This document shows, in pieces, positions 1-10,118 of a DNA stretch of 64,000 nt (position 1 is its first letter; every line of letters begins with the position of its first letter). Below the pieces are notes generated by a model. It made no database searches and was not told the DNA's origin. It worked only from the letters and a program-made list of their open reading frames with translations. The stretch is from Steinernema hermaphroditum (Eukaryota; Nematoda; Chromadorea; Rhabditida; Steinernematidae): positions 11,812,092 through 11,876,091 of the forward strand of contig CM059623.1 of NCBI GenBank assembly GCA_030435675.1. The letters are read 5' to 3'. The position numbers and the translations under genes were made by a program.

Positions 1-42
1 TCGGCATTTTCCGCAAAGTTTCCGCCAGTAAAGTCTCCTAGA

Positions 43-1325
43 ATGATTTTATCGTCATCAGCGGCGATTTCGTATCCGATCTGTCTCTCCAACCGCTATT
101 GAATGTGTATCGTGCCTCAGATGCTTGGTTTACATGCCTCCTAGCAGAAAACGCCGTGAACGGCCCCACACCCGGACCCAAGGTGAAACGGTCGAAATGT
201 AGGTAGCTTTGATCTTTGCTGTGTTGATAAACAGAGTTTCAGATCGCGATTTGGTTATCACGACACCAACTGATACACCCTTCACTCATGATTCGCAGCT
301 GCTCCATATGATCGCCGAGGAAGAGGTCGACGATGCTGTTGCCATTCCGAATGAGCTCTTCGAGAAATTCCGCAATGTCAGTGCATCGGGCAAATACAAC
401 GACTGCCACGTATACGTATTCAAGCACGCCGTCCTGAAACTCATCGAGGAAGAAGACGAAGAGTATGTATCCATATAGTCTGATAGACATAGTAAGAAAC
501 TATAATTATAGGGAAATGGCATCTATCAAAAACGAAATTGTTCCCTTTCTGCTCTCGCGTCAGTACTACCCCATGGAAGAAGAAAACATTCCTAAGGAAC
601 CGTCGTGGTCAATCCACGCTCGAATGCTCAGCAGCGGCAACGCCACAGTCGACAAGAAGTACTACATTAAGTGTATGGCGTACATGGTGACACCGGAGAA
701 CGGCACCATGGTAGCACATCTGAATCAACTTGGATCGTACTTGGAGACTAACAAAGCAGTACGTTCTGCAGTTTACCTTTAGACAAATATGCGCCTACTG
801 CAGATAATCCACTCACTGGAGACGATCTCGCCTGCTCTCTCACACGGACAGAAACTGGATAAGGTGACGGAGAGTTTCGTGTGTCAAGGCACGGCCATTG
901 GGGCGGACAAGGTTGTGCTGAAGAAGTCGATGATCGGCGCCAAGTGCACGATCGGGGATGGCGCCAAAATAACTGGATCTTTGATAATGGACAACGTCAC
1001 TATTGGCGAAGGGTAAGATCATTACACAACGTCCAGGCAGCTCATTCTCTCAAGTCTGTGAAAACAACCAATGGATAGAAGGAAAACGTTGACCCAAAAT
1101 TAATTATTACGTCTGTTTCAGAGCACAACTGACCAACTGTATTGTATGCCACAACGTGCAGATAGGCACCAACGCACTGCTGAACAACTGTATTGTGGCG
1201 AAAGATCAAACTATTGAGGATAACGGTATGGTTCATCCGTTGGTCGACTGTGTTACATCTTGCCTATTTCAGCGCAACACACGCACGACCTAATCAAGCC
1301 AGAAGACGAAATGCAGATGGATTAA
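43..1325 (+). CDS. ppp-1: Translation initiation factor eIF2B subunit gamma, 3' part
   Basis: Encodes the middle and C-terminal parts of eIF2B gamma, a subunit of the cytoplasmic GDP-GTP exchange factor for eIF2. Six exons can be read: 43-202, 235-462, 512-758, 783-1012, 1122-1225 and 1273-1325 (TAA). The first holds the end of the nucleotidyltransferase-like fold (DFIVISGDFVSDLSL), and exons 4-5 hold the left-handed beta-helix hexapeptide repeats (for example GAKCTIGDGAKITGS and NVTIGEG). Introns are 24 to 109 bp. The frame before base 43 is closed by a TAG that serves as splice acceptor, so the first exons lie outside the window. A truncated copy of exons 1-3 lies on the minus strand at 20347-21083. 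Family assignment is firm; exact exon edges are by eye. Confidence 0.88.
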
Positions 1326-1516
1326 ACTGCCGGTTGTTAAGTTTTATTGTTAATATATGTTGTTTCCAACAAATTAGCGATTTTAATTAATTCAATATGG
1401 ATGCGTTGCCATTTGGTGCAAAAGTTCGATCTAGTAGTTCTCTGAACATAATGTATGCTATCGCTGTCCAGGTGTTCTTATGAGAAGACAAAGCGGCGAT
1501 GGACGACGACTCTACG
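1326..1516. other. Intergenic / 3' UTR
   Basis: AT-rich sequence following the eIF2B gamma stop codon and running into the minisatellite. It probably contains the 3' UTR. I see no coding or structural RNA signal. Confidence 0.4.
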
Positions 1517-2632
1517 GTTTTTGTGACTCCGAGGATCGATGCTCCTGGAGATACCCCAGAGGATCCTCCGTTATTCCGAGGATCGATGCTCCTGGAGATC
1601 TCCCAGAGGATCCTCCGTTACTCCGGGGATCGATGCTCCTGGAGATCCCCCAGAGGATCCGCAGTGACTCCGAGGATCGATGCTCCTGGAGATCCCCCAG
1701 AGGATCCGCAGTGACTCCGAGGATCGATGCTCCTGGAGATCCCCCAGAGGATCCGCAGTGACTCCGAGGATCGATGCTCCTGGAGATCCCCCAGAGGATC
1801 CTCTGTTACTCCGAGGATCGATGCTCCTGGAGATCTCCCAGAGGATCCTCCGTTACTCCGGGGATCGATGCTCCTGGAGATCCCCCAGAGGATCCGCAGT
1901 GACTCCGAGGATCGATGCTCCTGGAGATCCCCCAGAGGATCCGCAGTGACTCCGAGGATCGATGCTCCCGGAGATCCACCAGAGGATCCGCAGTGACTCC
2001 GAGGATCGATGCTCCCGGAGATCCACCAGAGGATCGATGCTCCTGGAGATCTCCCAGAGGATCCTCTGTTACTCCGAGGATCGATGCTCCTGGAGATCTC
2101 CCAGAGGATCCTCCGTTACTCCGGGGATCGATGCTCCTGGAGATCCCCCAGAGGATCCGCAGTGACTCCGAGGATCGATGCTCCTGGAGATCCCCCAGAG
2201 GATCCGCAGTGACTCCGAGGATCGATGCTCCCGGAGATCCACCAGAGGATCCGCAGTGACTCCGAGGATCGATGCTCCCGGAGATCCACCAGAGGATCGA
2301 TGCTCCTGGAGATCCCCCAGAGGATCCTCCGTTATTCCGAGGATCGATGCTCCTGGAGATCCCCTAGAGGATCCTCAGTGACTCCGAGGATCGATGCTCC
2401 TGGAGATCCCCCAGAGGGTCCTCTGTTACTCCGAGGATCGATGCTCCTGGAGATCTCCCAGAGGATCCTCCGTTACTCCGGGGATCGATGCTCCTGGAGA
2501 TCCCCCAGAGGATCCGCAGTGACTCCGAGGATCGATGCTCCTGGAGATCCCCCAGAGGATCCGCAGTGACTCCGAGGATCGATGCTCCCGGAGATCCACC
2601 AGAGGATCGATGCTCCTGGAGCTACTGTCCCA
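1517..2632. repeat. 47-bp GC-rich minisatellite, about 24 units
   Basis: Tandem array with a 47-bp consensus whose core is GAGGATCGATGCTCCTGGAG followed by a short spacer and AGAGGATCC. Several units are shortened by 18 bp to 29 bp (near 2030, 2293 and 2600), and blocks of variant units recur, giving higher-order structure. Because 47 is not a multiple of 3, successive units are read in different frames and long apparent reading frames appear, ending at a CAGTGA in some units. Degenerate single units occur at 2857-2905 and at 24949-25040. The latter lie upstream of a BEL/Pao-type gag remnant, suggesting the array expanded from retrotransposon sequence. Confidence 0.93.
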
Positions 2633-2703
2633 TGTGGTCGAGCATAAAGAAGACACTGTGAACGGTTTCATTTGGATTTTATTTGCAAACAGTAACGAAT
2701 CAA

Positions 2704-2859
2704 TCAATGACTCGAACTCTTCGCTTTCTTCGCTATCCTTTCCTTCTTCTGTTTCTTCTTTTCTTTCTTCATTTTCTTCAGCAATTTTCTTAAACCTTCT
2801 TCGGCGACGATGCTTTTCATGATGTCCGATTTAAACTGCCATCCGTGCTCTTCTATCAT
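2704..2859 (-). pseudogene. CIR1: CIR1 3' fragment lacking the penultimate exon
   Basis: On the minus strand this stretch resembles the end of CIR1 (complete gene at 35263-36422). It has EEHGWQFKSDIMKSIV, then runs straight into the lysine-rich tail (KKMKKEKKK) and stops. The exon containing KLSEITKAQ and its flanking introns are absent, so two exons that are separated in the complete gene are joined. It is diverged from both other 3' copies, hence older. It lies between the 47-bp minisatellite and a degenerate unit of the same repeat. I read it as a non-functional gene fragment; whether it arose through RNA or by DNA rearrangement cannot be told from one junction. Confidence 0.75.
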
Positions 2860-2973
2860 GCTCCTGGAGTTCCTCTGGAAGATCCTCTCTGACTCCGGAT
2901 CCCACTCCCCGTTTCACAGAGGACGGAAATGCTGTAGACATCACTGATGATATTTTATTCGAAAGAGGCTGTA

Positions 2974-4272
2974 TTATAGCGCCAGAACATCGATCCAGAA
3001 GTTAGATGTTAGGCCTAGAAGCCCCCTCAAGACATAGACACTATCTGTCGTCGCTTCCGAGATGTTCTTGTAGGGGGACAGTTCGACGACAGACGGGGCC
3101 AAGCAAAGGCTGAGCTCGTCGACGCCCATTCGATTGATGTCTCTTCTGGAGGCGACGTCCTGAAGATGGCAACAAAGATAAGCCAGCGTTTGTCGATTGA
3201 CTTGCGGAAGATCGGCTACGCCGTTCTTCAAAGCCGTCTCGTCCCCCGTCCGGAGCGCTTTCAGAAAATAACTCAACTTTCCACTTGGGACCAGATGCTC
3301 ATTGAAACTGCTCAGAAATTTCACCAGACATCCGGTGATGGTCGCAGTTTCTTGGTCATTCAAATCGGGGAACGGTCGACCGGAAAGGAACTCTCCGTAG
3401 AGTTTCTTGATATCGGCGTCGTTTCCCAGATTACGGTAGAGCCCCTGCGCACCGAGGCCACGGCTCTCCAGCGCCGCGACGCACTGAACCACCGGGAAGG
3501 GAATCTTGCGCGTCGCCGAACGAGGGCAGAAGTCCGCGATGTCTAGACGGTTCTTGTCTGAGACTTTGGCGTCTAGACGAGGAGCACAGGGCGCCCGCAA
3601 GTGGATGTTGCAGCGACCGTGGACGCGCATGTGGCAGTCGAGGCACTTCAGCGCCTTCGAGGCTCCGAAGGTCATCAGCTCGCGGCAGAAGTCGCATTTG
3701 TGCATCGTCGGCTGGAACAGTTTGAAGATGTGCTTCCGAGTGTTGATGGGGCTGAGGAGAGCCTCTTGCGTCCACTCAGCGGCTTTGTCCACCATCGTTG
3801 ACGTCAATGGACCGTAGCCGGAATCCTCGGAGAAATCTCCTTCGACGTCATCGGAGCGATTCCGCGACGTTTCTTCTACTCCTCTGTGGACACCGTGGAG
3901 TATCTGCTCCCCCACGGTGAGCTTCATCTGTAGACCTCGATTTTCTATCCTCAAGGAGGCTCTCTCCGATTCCAGGCAAGCGATTCTTCCAAGGGCCTTC
4001 CGCAGTTCCTGCTTCAGTCTCTGGTTATCTTCTTCTGCTTCTTGCAGGCTTCTACCGAGTCGCTGCACCTCAGCTTCTGTTCGAGCAGCCTTCTCCTCCG
4101 CCGCTTTTCTTCGGATTTCGACGTGCTCGAGGGCGTTCAGTAGATCCAGTTGGTTCTTCGAATCGTCGGCGGCGGCTTTCATGAGGGTCTTCTCGAAAAA
4201 GCAGAGGTCGGTCATGTCTTGCCGCAGAAGAGCGAATTGCTCGGAAAAGTTTTCTTCGGTGATAAGGGACAT
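2974..4272 (-). CDS. RacGAP-like protein (CYK-4/RACGAP1 type), copy A
   Basis: A 432-residue protein from a single uninterrupted frame. Residues about 35-125 form a charged coiled coil. A C1-type zinc module follows at about 185-235 (Cys/His pattern with CDFC, CLDC and HGRC), then a RhoGAP domain at about 245-420. The catalytic arginine finger is present in GLYRNLG. The order matches RACGAP1/CYK-4, the Rho-family GAP of centralspindlin acting at the cytokinesis midzone, but the protein is shorter than the roughly 630-680 residues usual there. Copy B (33353-34651) differs at about a dozen residues, including a small cluster near PSGKLS. A TATATAA box lies about 40 bp upstream. The absence of introns is odd for this genome and would fit an RNA-mediated or element-borne origin. 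Its function in cytokinesis is inferred. Confidence 0.85.
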   Translation of the reverse strand: MSLITEENFSEQFALLRQDMTDLCFFEKTLMKAAADDSKNQLDLLNALEHVEIRRKAAEEKAARTEAEVQRLGRSLQEAEEDNQRLKQELRKALGRIACLESERASLRIENRGLQMKLTVGEQILHGVHRGVEETSRNRSDDVEGDFSEDSGYGPLTSTMVDKAAEWTQEALLSPINTRKHIFKLFQPTMHKCDFCRELMTFGASKALKCLDCHMRVHGRCNIHLRAPCAPRLDAKVSDKNRLDIADFCPRSATRKIPFPVVQCVAALESRGLGAQGLYRNLGNDADIKKLYGEFLSGRPFPDLNDQETATITGCLVKFLSSFNEHLVPSGKLSYFLKALRTGDETALKNGVADLPQVNRQTLAYLCCHLQDVASRRDINRMGVDELSLCLAPSVVELSPYKNISEATTDSVYVLRGLLGLTSNFWIDVLAL

Positions 4273-4883
4273 GTTCCAGCTGGCTGATTCTTGGTTTTAA
4301 AGACCAGTTCGTGTATATAAATTGTGTCATGCAGTGCATCGATTTGAACATAGCATCGCTTCTTGATCAGAGGGAAGAATATACGACCTTCTGAGACCAT
4401 GTCAAAATAAGCCTTTTGCAATTTAAACGGTAGAGAGTCTAATATTTAGGCTCCCAGCCAAAACGATCGATCGCTATTTTCGCAGTGAACATACGAAGGG
4501 AGCGACTGGTCAGCGAAGCTATGAAATGCCAAGGTCTTCAGATTCCGCGGAGTGGAATCACAGAAGATGGTAAGTACTGCTGAAGTGAAGACGTACAGGT
4601 TGAAAATACGAAGCTTCCGGTGGTGAAACGACCGACTTGGAACATCGACTCCAACGAAATGACCGATCCACTCCTTCTACGTGTTTCCTCTGTCTCGACT
4701 CGCAGAAATAGACTGTCATTGTCTGAAGTTCTGTCTCTTTTCGCTATCACAGACAGCATCCAGTCCCAGCTTGGAAGAACACTACTAAACAGCACTGTAA
4801 GGCGCCCGAACACAACCAGAGCAATTCACGTCAAACTGATATAAGCCCATCTACTCGAGCATTTACAAATAACAACAGACAAA
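4273..4883. other. Spacer between RacGAP-like gene and CIR1 tail
   Basis: Duplicated with the flanking genes. It contains the RacGAP promoter region and, at about 4424-4490, the right-hand member of the inverted repeat that is paired only in copy B. A 74-residue plus-strand frame (4620-4844) is open in both copies, but the copies differ at several amino-acid positions and I do not recognise it, so I do not call it a gene. Confidence 0.5.
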
Positions 4884-5573
4884 TCAATTAGTTGTACTCT
4901 TCGCCTTCTTTGCTTTCCTCTCCTTCTTCTTCTCCTTTTTCTTTTCTTTCTTCATTTTCTTCTGCATTTTTCTCTTGAACTTCGAATTGTCACCACCACC
5001 AGCGGCAATTTTACTGAAATAAAAACGTTCTAAAGAACAGCCCATATGAAAACCACTTACTTCCAAATCTTCATGCGAATTTCCATGGGGACTGAACTGC
5101 AGAATGCTTTGAACTCATCTTCTTCTGTTTGAGCTTTAGTGATCTCGGAGAGTTTCTAAAACAAAAATGTTATAACGCAGCTCTCGACTTTAAAGTACAT
5201 ACTGATAGACCTTGCTCGGTGACGATGCTTTTCATAATGCCCGTTTTAAACTGCAGTCCGTGCTCCTCTTTCATGTTCTCGGCCAACAAGATCCTGTTCA
5301 TCGACTCCTTGGGCTCCTCGTCTTCTTCTTCCTCGCTGTCATCGGAAGCTTCGCTTCCTGATGAGTACTGGCGCCGCCTCTTCCGCTGATGAGGGGTCTC
5401 TTCCACTTTCTCTTTCTTTTCTTTTTTAATTTTCGGTTTCGCATCAACCCAATCGGACGTCGAAATGGACGGCTTGTCACTGGCTCCGTTCGTCTTGTTG
5501 CGGTGCATCTGCTTCACTAAGTCCGAAGGATTATTTGCATATCCTTTGTCGTCAGCAGTTCCGCTTCTGTTGT
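4884..5573 (-). pseudogene. CIR1: CIR1, 5'-truncated copy
   Basis: Copy A of the duplication keeps the end of CIR1 exon 2 (about 5203-5573), exon 3 (5061-5155) and exon 4 (4884-5013) with both introns. It lacks exon 1, most of exon 2 and any promoter. The sequence is almost identical to the complete gene, including the acidic stretch [12 protein letters not shown] and the lysine-rich tail. At 5573 homology stops mid-exon and an F-box-like gene fragment begins. A transcript could exist, but it would lack the conserved N-terminal module of CIR1, so I call it a pseudogene. Confidence 0.85.
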
Positions 5574-5579
5574 TCTGTT

Positions 5580-5672
5580 GTCTTTGCATTCCGGAGAGTA
5601 CCGTAGTGAGAGGGATGCCACGGGAAATTTTGAAAAAATTCCCATTTTTTCAGAGGACAGACAGAAATATGG
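5580..5672 (-). pseudogene. Fragment of F-box-like gene
   Basis: About 90 bp nearly identical to bases 10552-10642 inside the F-box-like gene at 10119-10991. It encodes the stretch around PVASLALWYSPEC, with one or two substitutions. It is sandwiched directly between the truncated CIR1 copy and an envelope-like fragment, so two breakpoints occur within 100 bp. Confidence 0.85.
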
Positions 5673-6306
5673 CAACCTGGCAACAAAACCCCTTGGCTAA
5701 GGACATGACTTTTCCCGTTGGCGCAATTTCTAGTGCCGGTGGAAAGCTTTGATATTCCGGGGCTTGAGAGTGGGGCAGGTCCTGGAGGAACGCTGTGATT
5801 GGAGAGGTAACTTTTGCGAAAGGTGGGTTCTCAACTAGCGAGGTGGGTACTATATCCTGGTTAGGGATAATTGGGGCACGAAAGGGTCCAAAGATTTTGC
5901 TCTGAAAGATTTGCATCCTCAAACTTAGGTACCAAATGACTGGGGAAAGAACTATTTTAAGGGTCTGAAGCGCCACAATTATCGTGACCCAGACTGTCCA
6001 CCAACTCAGAGGACCGATGAGTGTGGATAACCATCTTTCGCGGATTTTTGTGAAAGAGTTGTCCGAATTTGCGCCATGACGGATTTGTCCTAGGCTACGC
6101 TCTTTCACGATCTGCAAGGAGGCTTGTGCTTGTACTGTAGCGCCTATGTGTTGCGCGGGAAAGAGTTCCAAAACATTGGTAATTACTAAATTGTGAAAGG
6201 CTAGCGCATGCATTCTTGGCACTAACAGTGTGTTGTCACCCAAGGATAATTGTTGGATCGGGTCGTTGACTATTGTTGTCTTTCCTGAATTTTTATCGAC
6301 CTACAA
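5673..6306 (-). pseudogene. Possible retrotransposon envelope-like C-terminal fragment
   Basis: An open minus-strand stretch of about 210 codons. Its N-terminal half is hydrophilic. A strongly hydrophobic segment (WWTVWVTIIVALQTLKIV) near the middle looks like a single membrane anchor, followed by a proline-rich tail. It begins without a clear start codon close to the fold-back element and runs at its other end into the F-box fragment, so both ends are breakpoints. A tail-anchored envelope-like product of an LTR retrotransposon is the likeliest source, but I cannot place the family. A host membrane protein fragment is an alternative. Confidence 0.35.
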
Positions 6307-6322
6307 GGGAAGGTGGCTGATG

Positions 6323-7352
6323 ACTGGCTTATCCGATCGGCGGGCCGCTCGGCTGCGAAGAACATCTGATCGCGATGTTTTTGGAAGCGAGCCGATTTCC
6401 CGCACTGGGCTTCTTAGCCTCTAACCCTTACAGGACCCGTCTTGAGCAATCAGCTCGCCGCGCAACTTACGGCTCTTGATCATGATATCACTGACAAGGG
6501 AAGGTCCCAAACTGTCCCACGCCGATTCGGCTGAAATTTGGCAGGGAGGGAGAGGTGCTAGAGTGTAGCAAAACCTGATAGGTTTCATCGGTGAATGGGG
6601 GTTTAAGCTGTACTTCATAGTTGATTTTGACCTTTTAATTGTAAGGTCTCTTGGTGCGATGTCCCTGAGGCCTCAAGACATACGGTATTTTTGTCAGTCT
6701 TTGTCGTTTTTTTTGACGGGTTTTCTAAGGTTTTCGGCATTTAGAGCCAAAATTAACATGCAAATTAACAGATATGTCCTTGTAGCAGGAAAATCGGCCA
6801 AAAAACGACAAAAACTGACACGAATACCGTATGTCTTGTGGCGTCAGGGATATGGCACCAGGACGCCTTACAATGACAGAGGACAAAATCACCTACCTTT
6901 AATATCACTCAAAATACGCAAACGATCTGCTGTTCGACCTGGAATTAATCCACAGTCCTTCTTGAACGATTCGGGAACGATTTATGAATCCGTTTTACCT
7001 GGAAGTTCTAGTAAATTTCGTGAAAAACGAAAAGCCGTCCGGGGTTACACATATGTTAGTTTATAGCTTAAACCCCCCATTCACCGATGAAACCTATCAG
7101 GTGTTGCTACACTCTGCCATATCTATGTTCCTACCAAATTTCAGCCGAATCGGCGTGGGACAGTTTGGGACCTTCCCTTGTCAGTGATATCATGATCAAG
7201 AGCCGTAAGTTGCGCGGCGAGCTGATTGCTCAAGACGGGTCCTGTAAGGGTTAGAGGCTAAGAAGCCCAGTGCGGGAAATCGCCTCGCTTCCAAAAACAT
7301 CGCGATCAGATGTTCTTCGCAGCCGAGCGGCCCGCCGATCGGATAAGCCAGT
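6323..7352. mobile_element. Fold-back element with about 288-bp inverted arms
   Basis: Bases 6323-6612 and 7064-7352 are inverted copies of each other with roughly 90-95% identity, starting ACTGGCTTATCCGATCGG. A second, nested inverted pair lies inside (about 6671-6712 and 6797-6841, core CATACGGTATT). No open frame of note is present. I could not identify a clear target-site duplication. The structure is that of a non-autonomous fold-back transposon or a very long MITE. Confidence 0.85.
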
Positions 7353-8570
7353 TAAAGCGCCAACGCGCGGTCGCTTGCTCTCGGGGTGCGTATGGAGAAT
7401 TGGACGGGCTCGCCGTTCCGAACTGGGCCTCTTCAGCACGTAGAAGATGTTCCGCAGTCCGTGCCACGCGGGTTTCGTTCCCTCCGTCCGCTTCTTTCTT
7501 CTCCGAGACTTCTTTCTTGACGATCCTTGTTCGACAACGAGACTGGCAGTCACCGACGCTAGTGAAACTACCGAGACCGAAAGAAGAGAGTGCGTAGTCA
7601 CCGAAGCTAGTGAGCTACAGTCCGAGAGAAGAGAGATATTGGCAGTCACCGACGCTAGTGAACTACCGAGTTGCAAATACACGAGAATCGCGGTTATAAA
7701 CGATTTACTCGCGTCCGAATAGCAACAAAAACAAAGCAGCAAATCGCAGAAAATACTGCGGCGACCCTCAAACGGTGAACAACAAGAAACAACGCAATAA
7801 AATCCCTCCTTGCACTTCTGCCTCTCGCGCGCTTCTTCCGGAATCTTCTCTGGCCTCGCTCGCCTGGTGAAAGTCTTCTGTTCAGTCCAAATCGTGCGGG
7901 AAATCAGCAGCTCCGTGGTTTGACTCTTGAATTGCGCGGGAAATCCTGCCGCTCCGAGTCGCGTGCAGCGACACCAGTCATCACTTCCGGTACTGTAATG
8001 TTTCACGTTTAGATCCCTCCGCATCGCCAACGCCATCCCGGCTCTCGACAACGCACTCGAAGAGATCGCCTTCAGCAAGGAGAACAACGACGACGAGAAG
8101 AATTCGGACTTCAACGAGGAATCCGACGCCCCCGAGCCGACCGTCGGATCGTCTCAATGAAAGCCTCCCCCTGTGTTGTATCTAGGCCCGTCCCCCGGTA
8201 CGTCAACTGGGTGTGATTGTTCTGCTCTGCAGAATAAAAGAAGTTTTTCGTTTGTGTCCTGCGTTCCCTTTTTTGAGTTTCGATCCAGAGTTGAGTCGAG
8301 TTTGAGAGTCTTGACAAGGAGCAGCCGAGAGCTCGTCGTTCGTGATCTGCGGAGGAGGTCCTCCCGCGAGTGGTGCCAGGGGCACAGAAGAAGAGAGTGA
8401 GAAGACTGGTTCGAGTCAGAAAAGAGTAGTTGGCTGGCTCGAGAGACGATCGAGTCAAGTGAGGCGAGTAGGGAGTACCAAGGAGTTCAGAGAGAGAGAG
8501 CCGACCTTCAGATTGTGGCCGTTCTCAGGTGTGCCAGGCCTAGGACGAACCATTATTGTCCCGGACGGTG
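7353..8570. other. LTR-retrotransposon-like leader or terminal repeat region
   Basis: Contains three tandem-like copies of a motif with CAGTCACCGACGCTAGTGAA (around 7547, 7598 and 7641), a polyadenylation signal AATAAA near 8232, and near 8372 a TGGTGCCAGGGGC that resembles a primer-binding site. These fit R-U5 and leader sequence of a Ty3-like element, but no second terminal repeat was found. The call is tentative. Confidence 0.35.
8013..8160 (+). CDS. Possible C-terminal exon, acidic tail, unidentified
   Basis: Behind a plausible acceptor (CGTTTAG) lies an open frame of 48 codons ending TGA, with a short helix (RIANAIPALDNALEEI) and an acidic tail. A polyadenylation signal follows 70 bp later. 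It could be the last exon of a host gene or the end of a retroelement polyprotein. I do not recognise it. Confidence 0.25.
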
Positions 8571-8654
8571 AAATTTGAGAGCTGAACGTTTCTTTCTGCT
8601 AGTTTTGCCTATGCTAGGTGCTTGTTCAGCGGGGATCGCATAGCCTTGAATGGT

Positions 8655-9590
8655 GATGCGAAAATTGAGCCGCGGAATATTCAGCCAGTAAAAACTGAGC
8701 CAAAGAAAATTCAGCCGCGGATGACATTTCCTGCACGGTGGTTGAATGTGCTGGATTCTGCAACGATGTCGCAGGCAACGCACAGAGTGAGTGGATCCAT
8801 TTACATTTTTTTTGAGTGGATCCATCTACATTTGTTGTTTAGGCATGGATCCCAGGACTGAGAGAGGGAAGCGTCTTGCGTACCACGACGGATACGAATA
8901 CAGGTTCGCTGATCACAGCGCCGATGGAGAACGCAGTTTCTGGAGATGCACGCGTAGAGGCTGTTCTGCGCGTGCTGTTGGACCAAATGAATCCACTACC
9001 GTGGCGCCTCGAGCAGGTGGAAAGCCCCATTCTCATCCGCCAGAGCCATCAAAACAAGAAGTAAGTGGCAGTGCTCTGTTCATAATGCATCTGCAGTCTA
9101 GGTTCGATCTCGTATTGCAACAGCTAAAGGAAGCAGCGTAAATGATCGCGGAAGACGCACAAGAAGTATTGTACAGGACGCAAACCGAACCGTTGTCGAC
9201 TCTTATATTCGAATTAAAAGAAGAAGAACTACATGCTCAATCTCGCATTCAGAGGTACCGAATAAACCCATCCGAAGGAATAGCTGTTCGTACACGGCTT
9301 AAGAAGTATGTTCGTGTCGACAAGATTATACAGGAGACGGTAGAACTGTTTGACGCAACGGATGCCGGTAGCCGAAGCTTCGTTCAACACCTGGGTGTAC
9401 TCCAGAACGCCCTATGCAAATACTATGTTGATTTATGTTGATTTGACTATGTTGATTTGTTCGCTTTGTTATCATGAGACATGTTAAAACCTACATTTAC
9501 AGGAATCCTTAAATATTCCGCGGCTGAATATTCCGCGGCTGAATTTTCTTTGGCTCAGTTTTCGCTGGCTCAATTTTCCGCGGCTTAATT
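8655..9590. mobile_element. Element with inverted ends built from CCGCGG/TGAGCC motifs
   Basis: Sequence at about 8661-8723 (AAAATTGAGCCGCGGAATAT and onward) is repeated in inverse orientation at about 9510-9590, where near-identical motifs recur several times. Between them lies a FLYWCH-type zinc-finger frame. The arrangement fits a MULE-like or other cut-and-paste element in which a short regulator-like protein remains. Close direct copies of GTGGATCCAT lie at about 8791-8825. Confidence 0.55.
8845..9302 (+). CDS. FLYWCH-type zinc-finger protein, element-borne
   Basis: Two exons (8845-9060 and 9102-9302; intron with GTAAG donor and TAG acceptor) give about 138 residues. Residues 10-60 carry a FLYWCH-like module: YHDGYEYRF, a WRC pair, a second Cys four residues on (GCSAR) and HSHPP with the paired histidines. 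The tail after the intron is basic and resembles the linker following this module in MULE transposases. No catalytic domain is present. It is likely a DNA-binding remnant of a transposon. Confidence 0.55.
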
Positions 9591-10018
9591 TTCTCCGTGT
9601 CGGCTCAATTGTTGTAAGGGTGTGTACAATGGGTGTAACCCATAACTAAAACGCTATAAATGGAATCATTCCATAACTAAAACATCTCATTGAATTCTTT
9701 CGAAATCTCAAGCTTGAAACCCAAACAATTGCCACAGGGACGCTCCATCTGATCGCGCACGTTGATAAGACGCGCCAAGCCTGAGAACCAGGCGGGGCGA
9801 TCAGCTGAATCATGCTTCCGGTGGAAGCTAATAAAAGGGAGCCACCCGTGCTCTCGTGGTCAACTCCGTGTGTGAGCTGCGACTAGGCTGAGGCTTCGCT
9901 TCGACCTAGCTCGTTCTTCTTCATAATGGAGGCCCATTCAATGTTAACCAAGTGGCCTATTTTCAATGCACCAACCCAATAGAAGGATCGAAAAGACTTC
10001 GGGTTAGGTAAAATCAAA
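9303..10018. other. Non-coding with LTR-like segment
   Basis: After the inverted element end, a stretch at about 9735-9925 resembles 24365-24560: both carry GAACCAGGCGGGG, a TTCCGGTG motif, then AATAAAAGGGAGCCA and a CTCTCxTGGTCA. This looks like part of a BEL/Pao-type long terminal repeat, here solo. A motif TTTCAATGCACCAA at about 9959 recurs near 61310. Confidence 0.45.
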
Positions 10019-10118
10019 TAGACAATGGAGCATGTAAAGTTTCATTCAAGTAAATGCGAGTGCACAAATGAAGTTTTTATCAGAGATGTCAATTGACAAA
10101 TAAACAAAGGATGAGAGA

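Larger units (their letters stand above)
2933..5573. repeat. Segmental duplication, copy A (2.64 kb)
   Basis: Matches 33312-35952 at a constant offset of 30379 bases, so no net insertion or deletion separates the copies, with scattered substitutions. It contains one RacGAP-like gene and the 3' part of CIR1. The left edge abuts minisatellite-derived sequence. The right edge falls inside a CIR1 exon and abuts a fragment of an F-box-like gene. Copy B continues normally through CIR1, so copy A is the derived one. Confidence 0.95.

Noticed and set aside
1517..2632. Regular repeats that could suggest a CRISPR-like array or a repetitive protein gene
   Set aside because: Units are contiguous with no unique spacers, the host is a nematode, and the apparent proteins arise from all three frames of a 47-bp unit with stops inside variant units.
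3166..3546. Antisense frame of 126 codons opposite the RacGAP-like gene, repeated at 33545-33925
   Set aside because: It is a shadow of the coding strand's codon bias; the sense frame has complete conserved domains and the antisense frame has none.
4620..4844. 74-codon frame conserved in both segmental duplicates
   Set aside because: Conservation is explained by the duplication itself; differences are mostly amino-acid changing and no homology is recognised.
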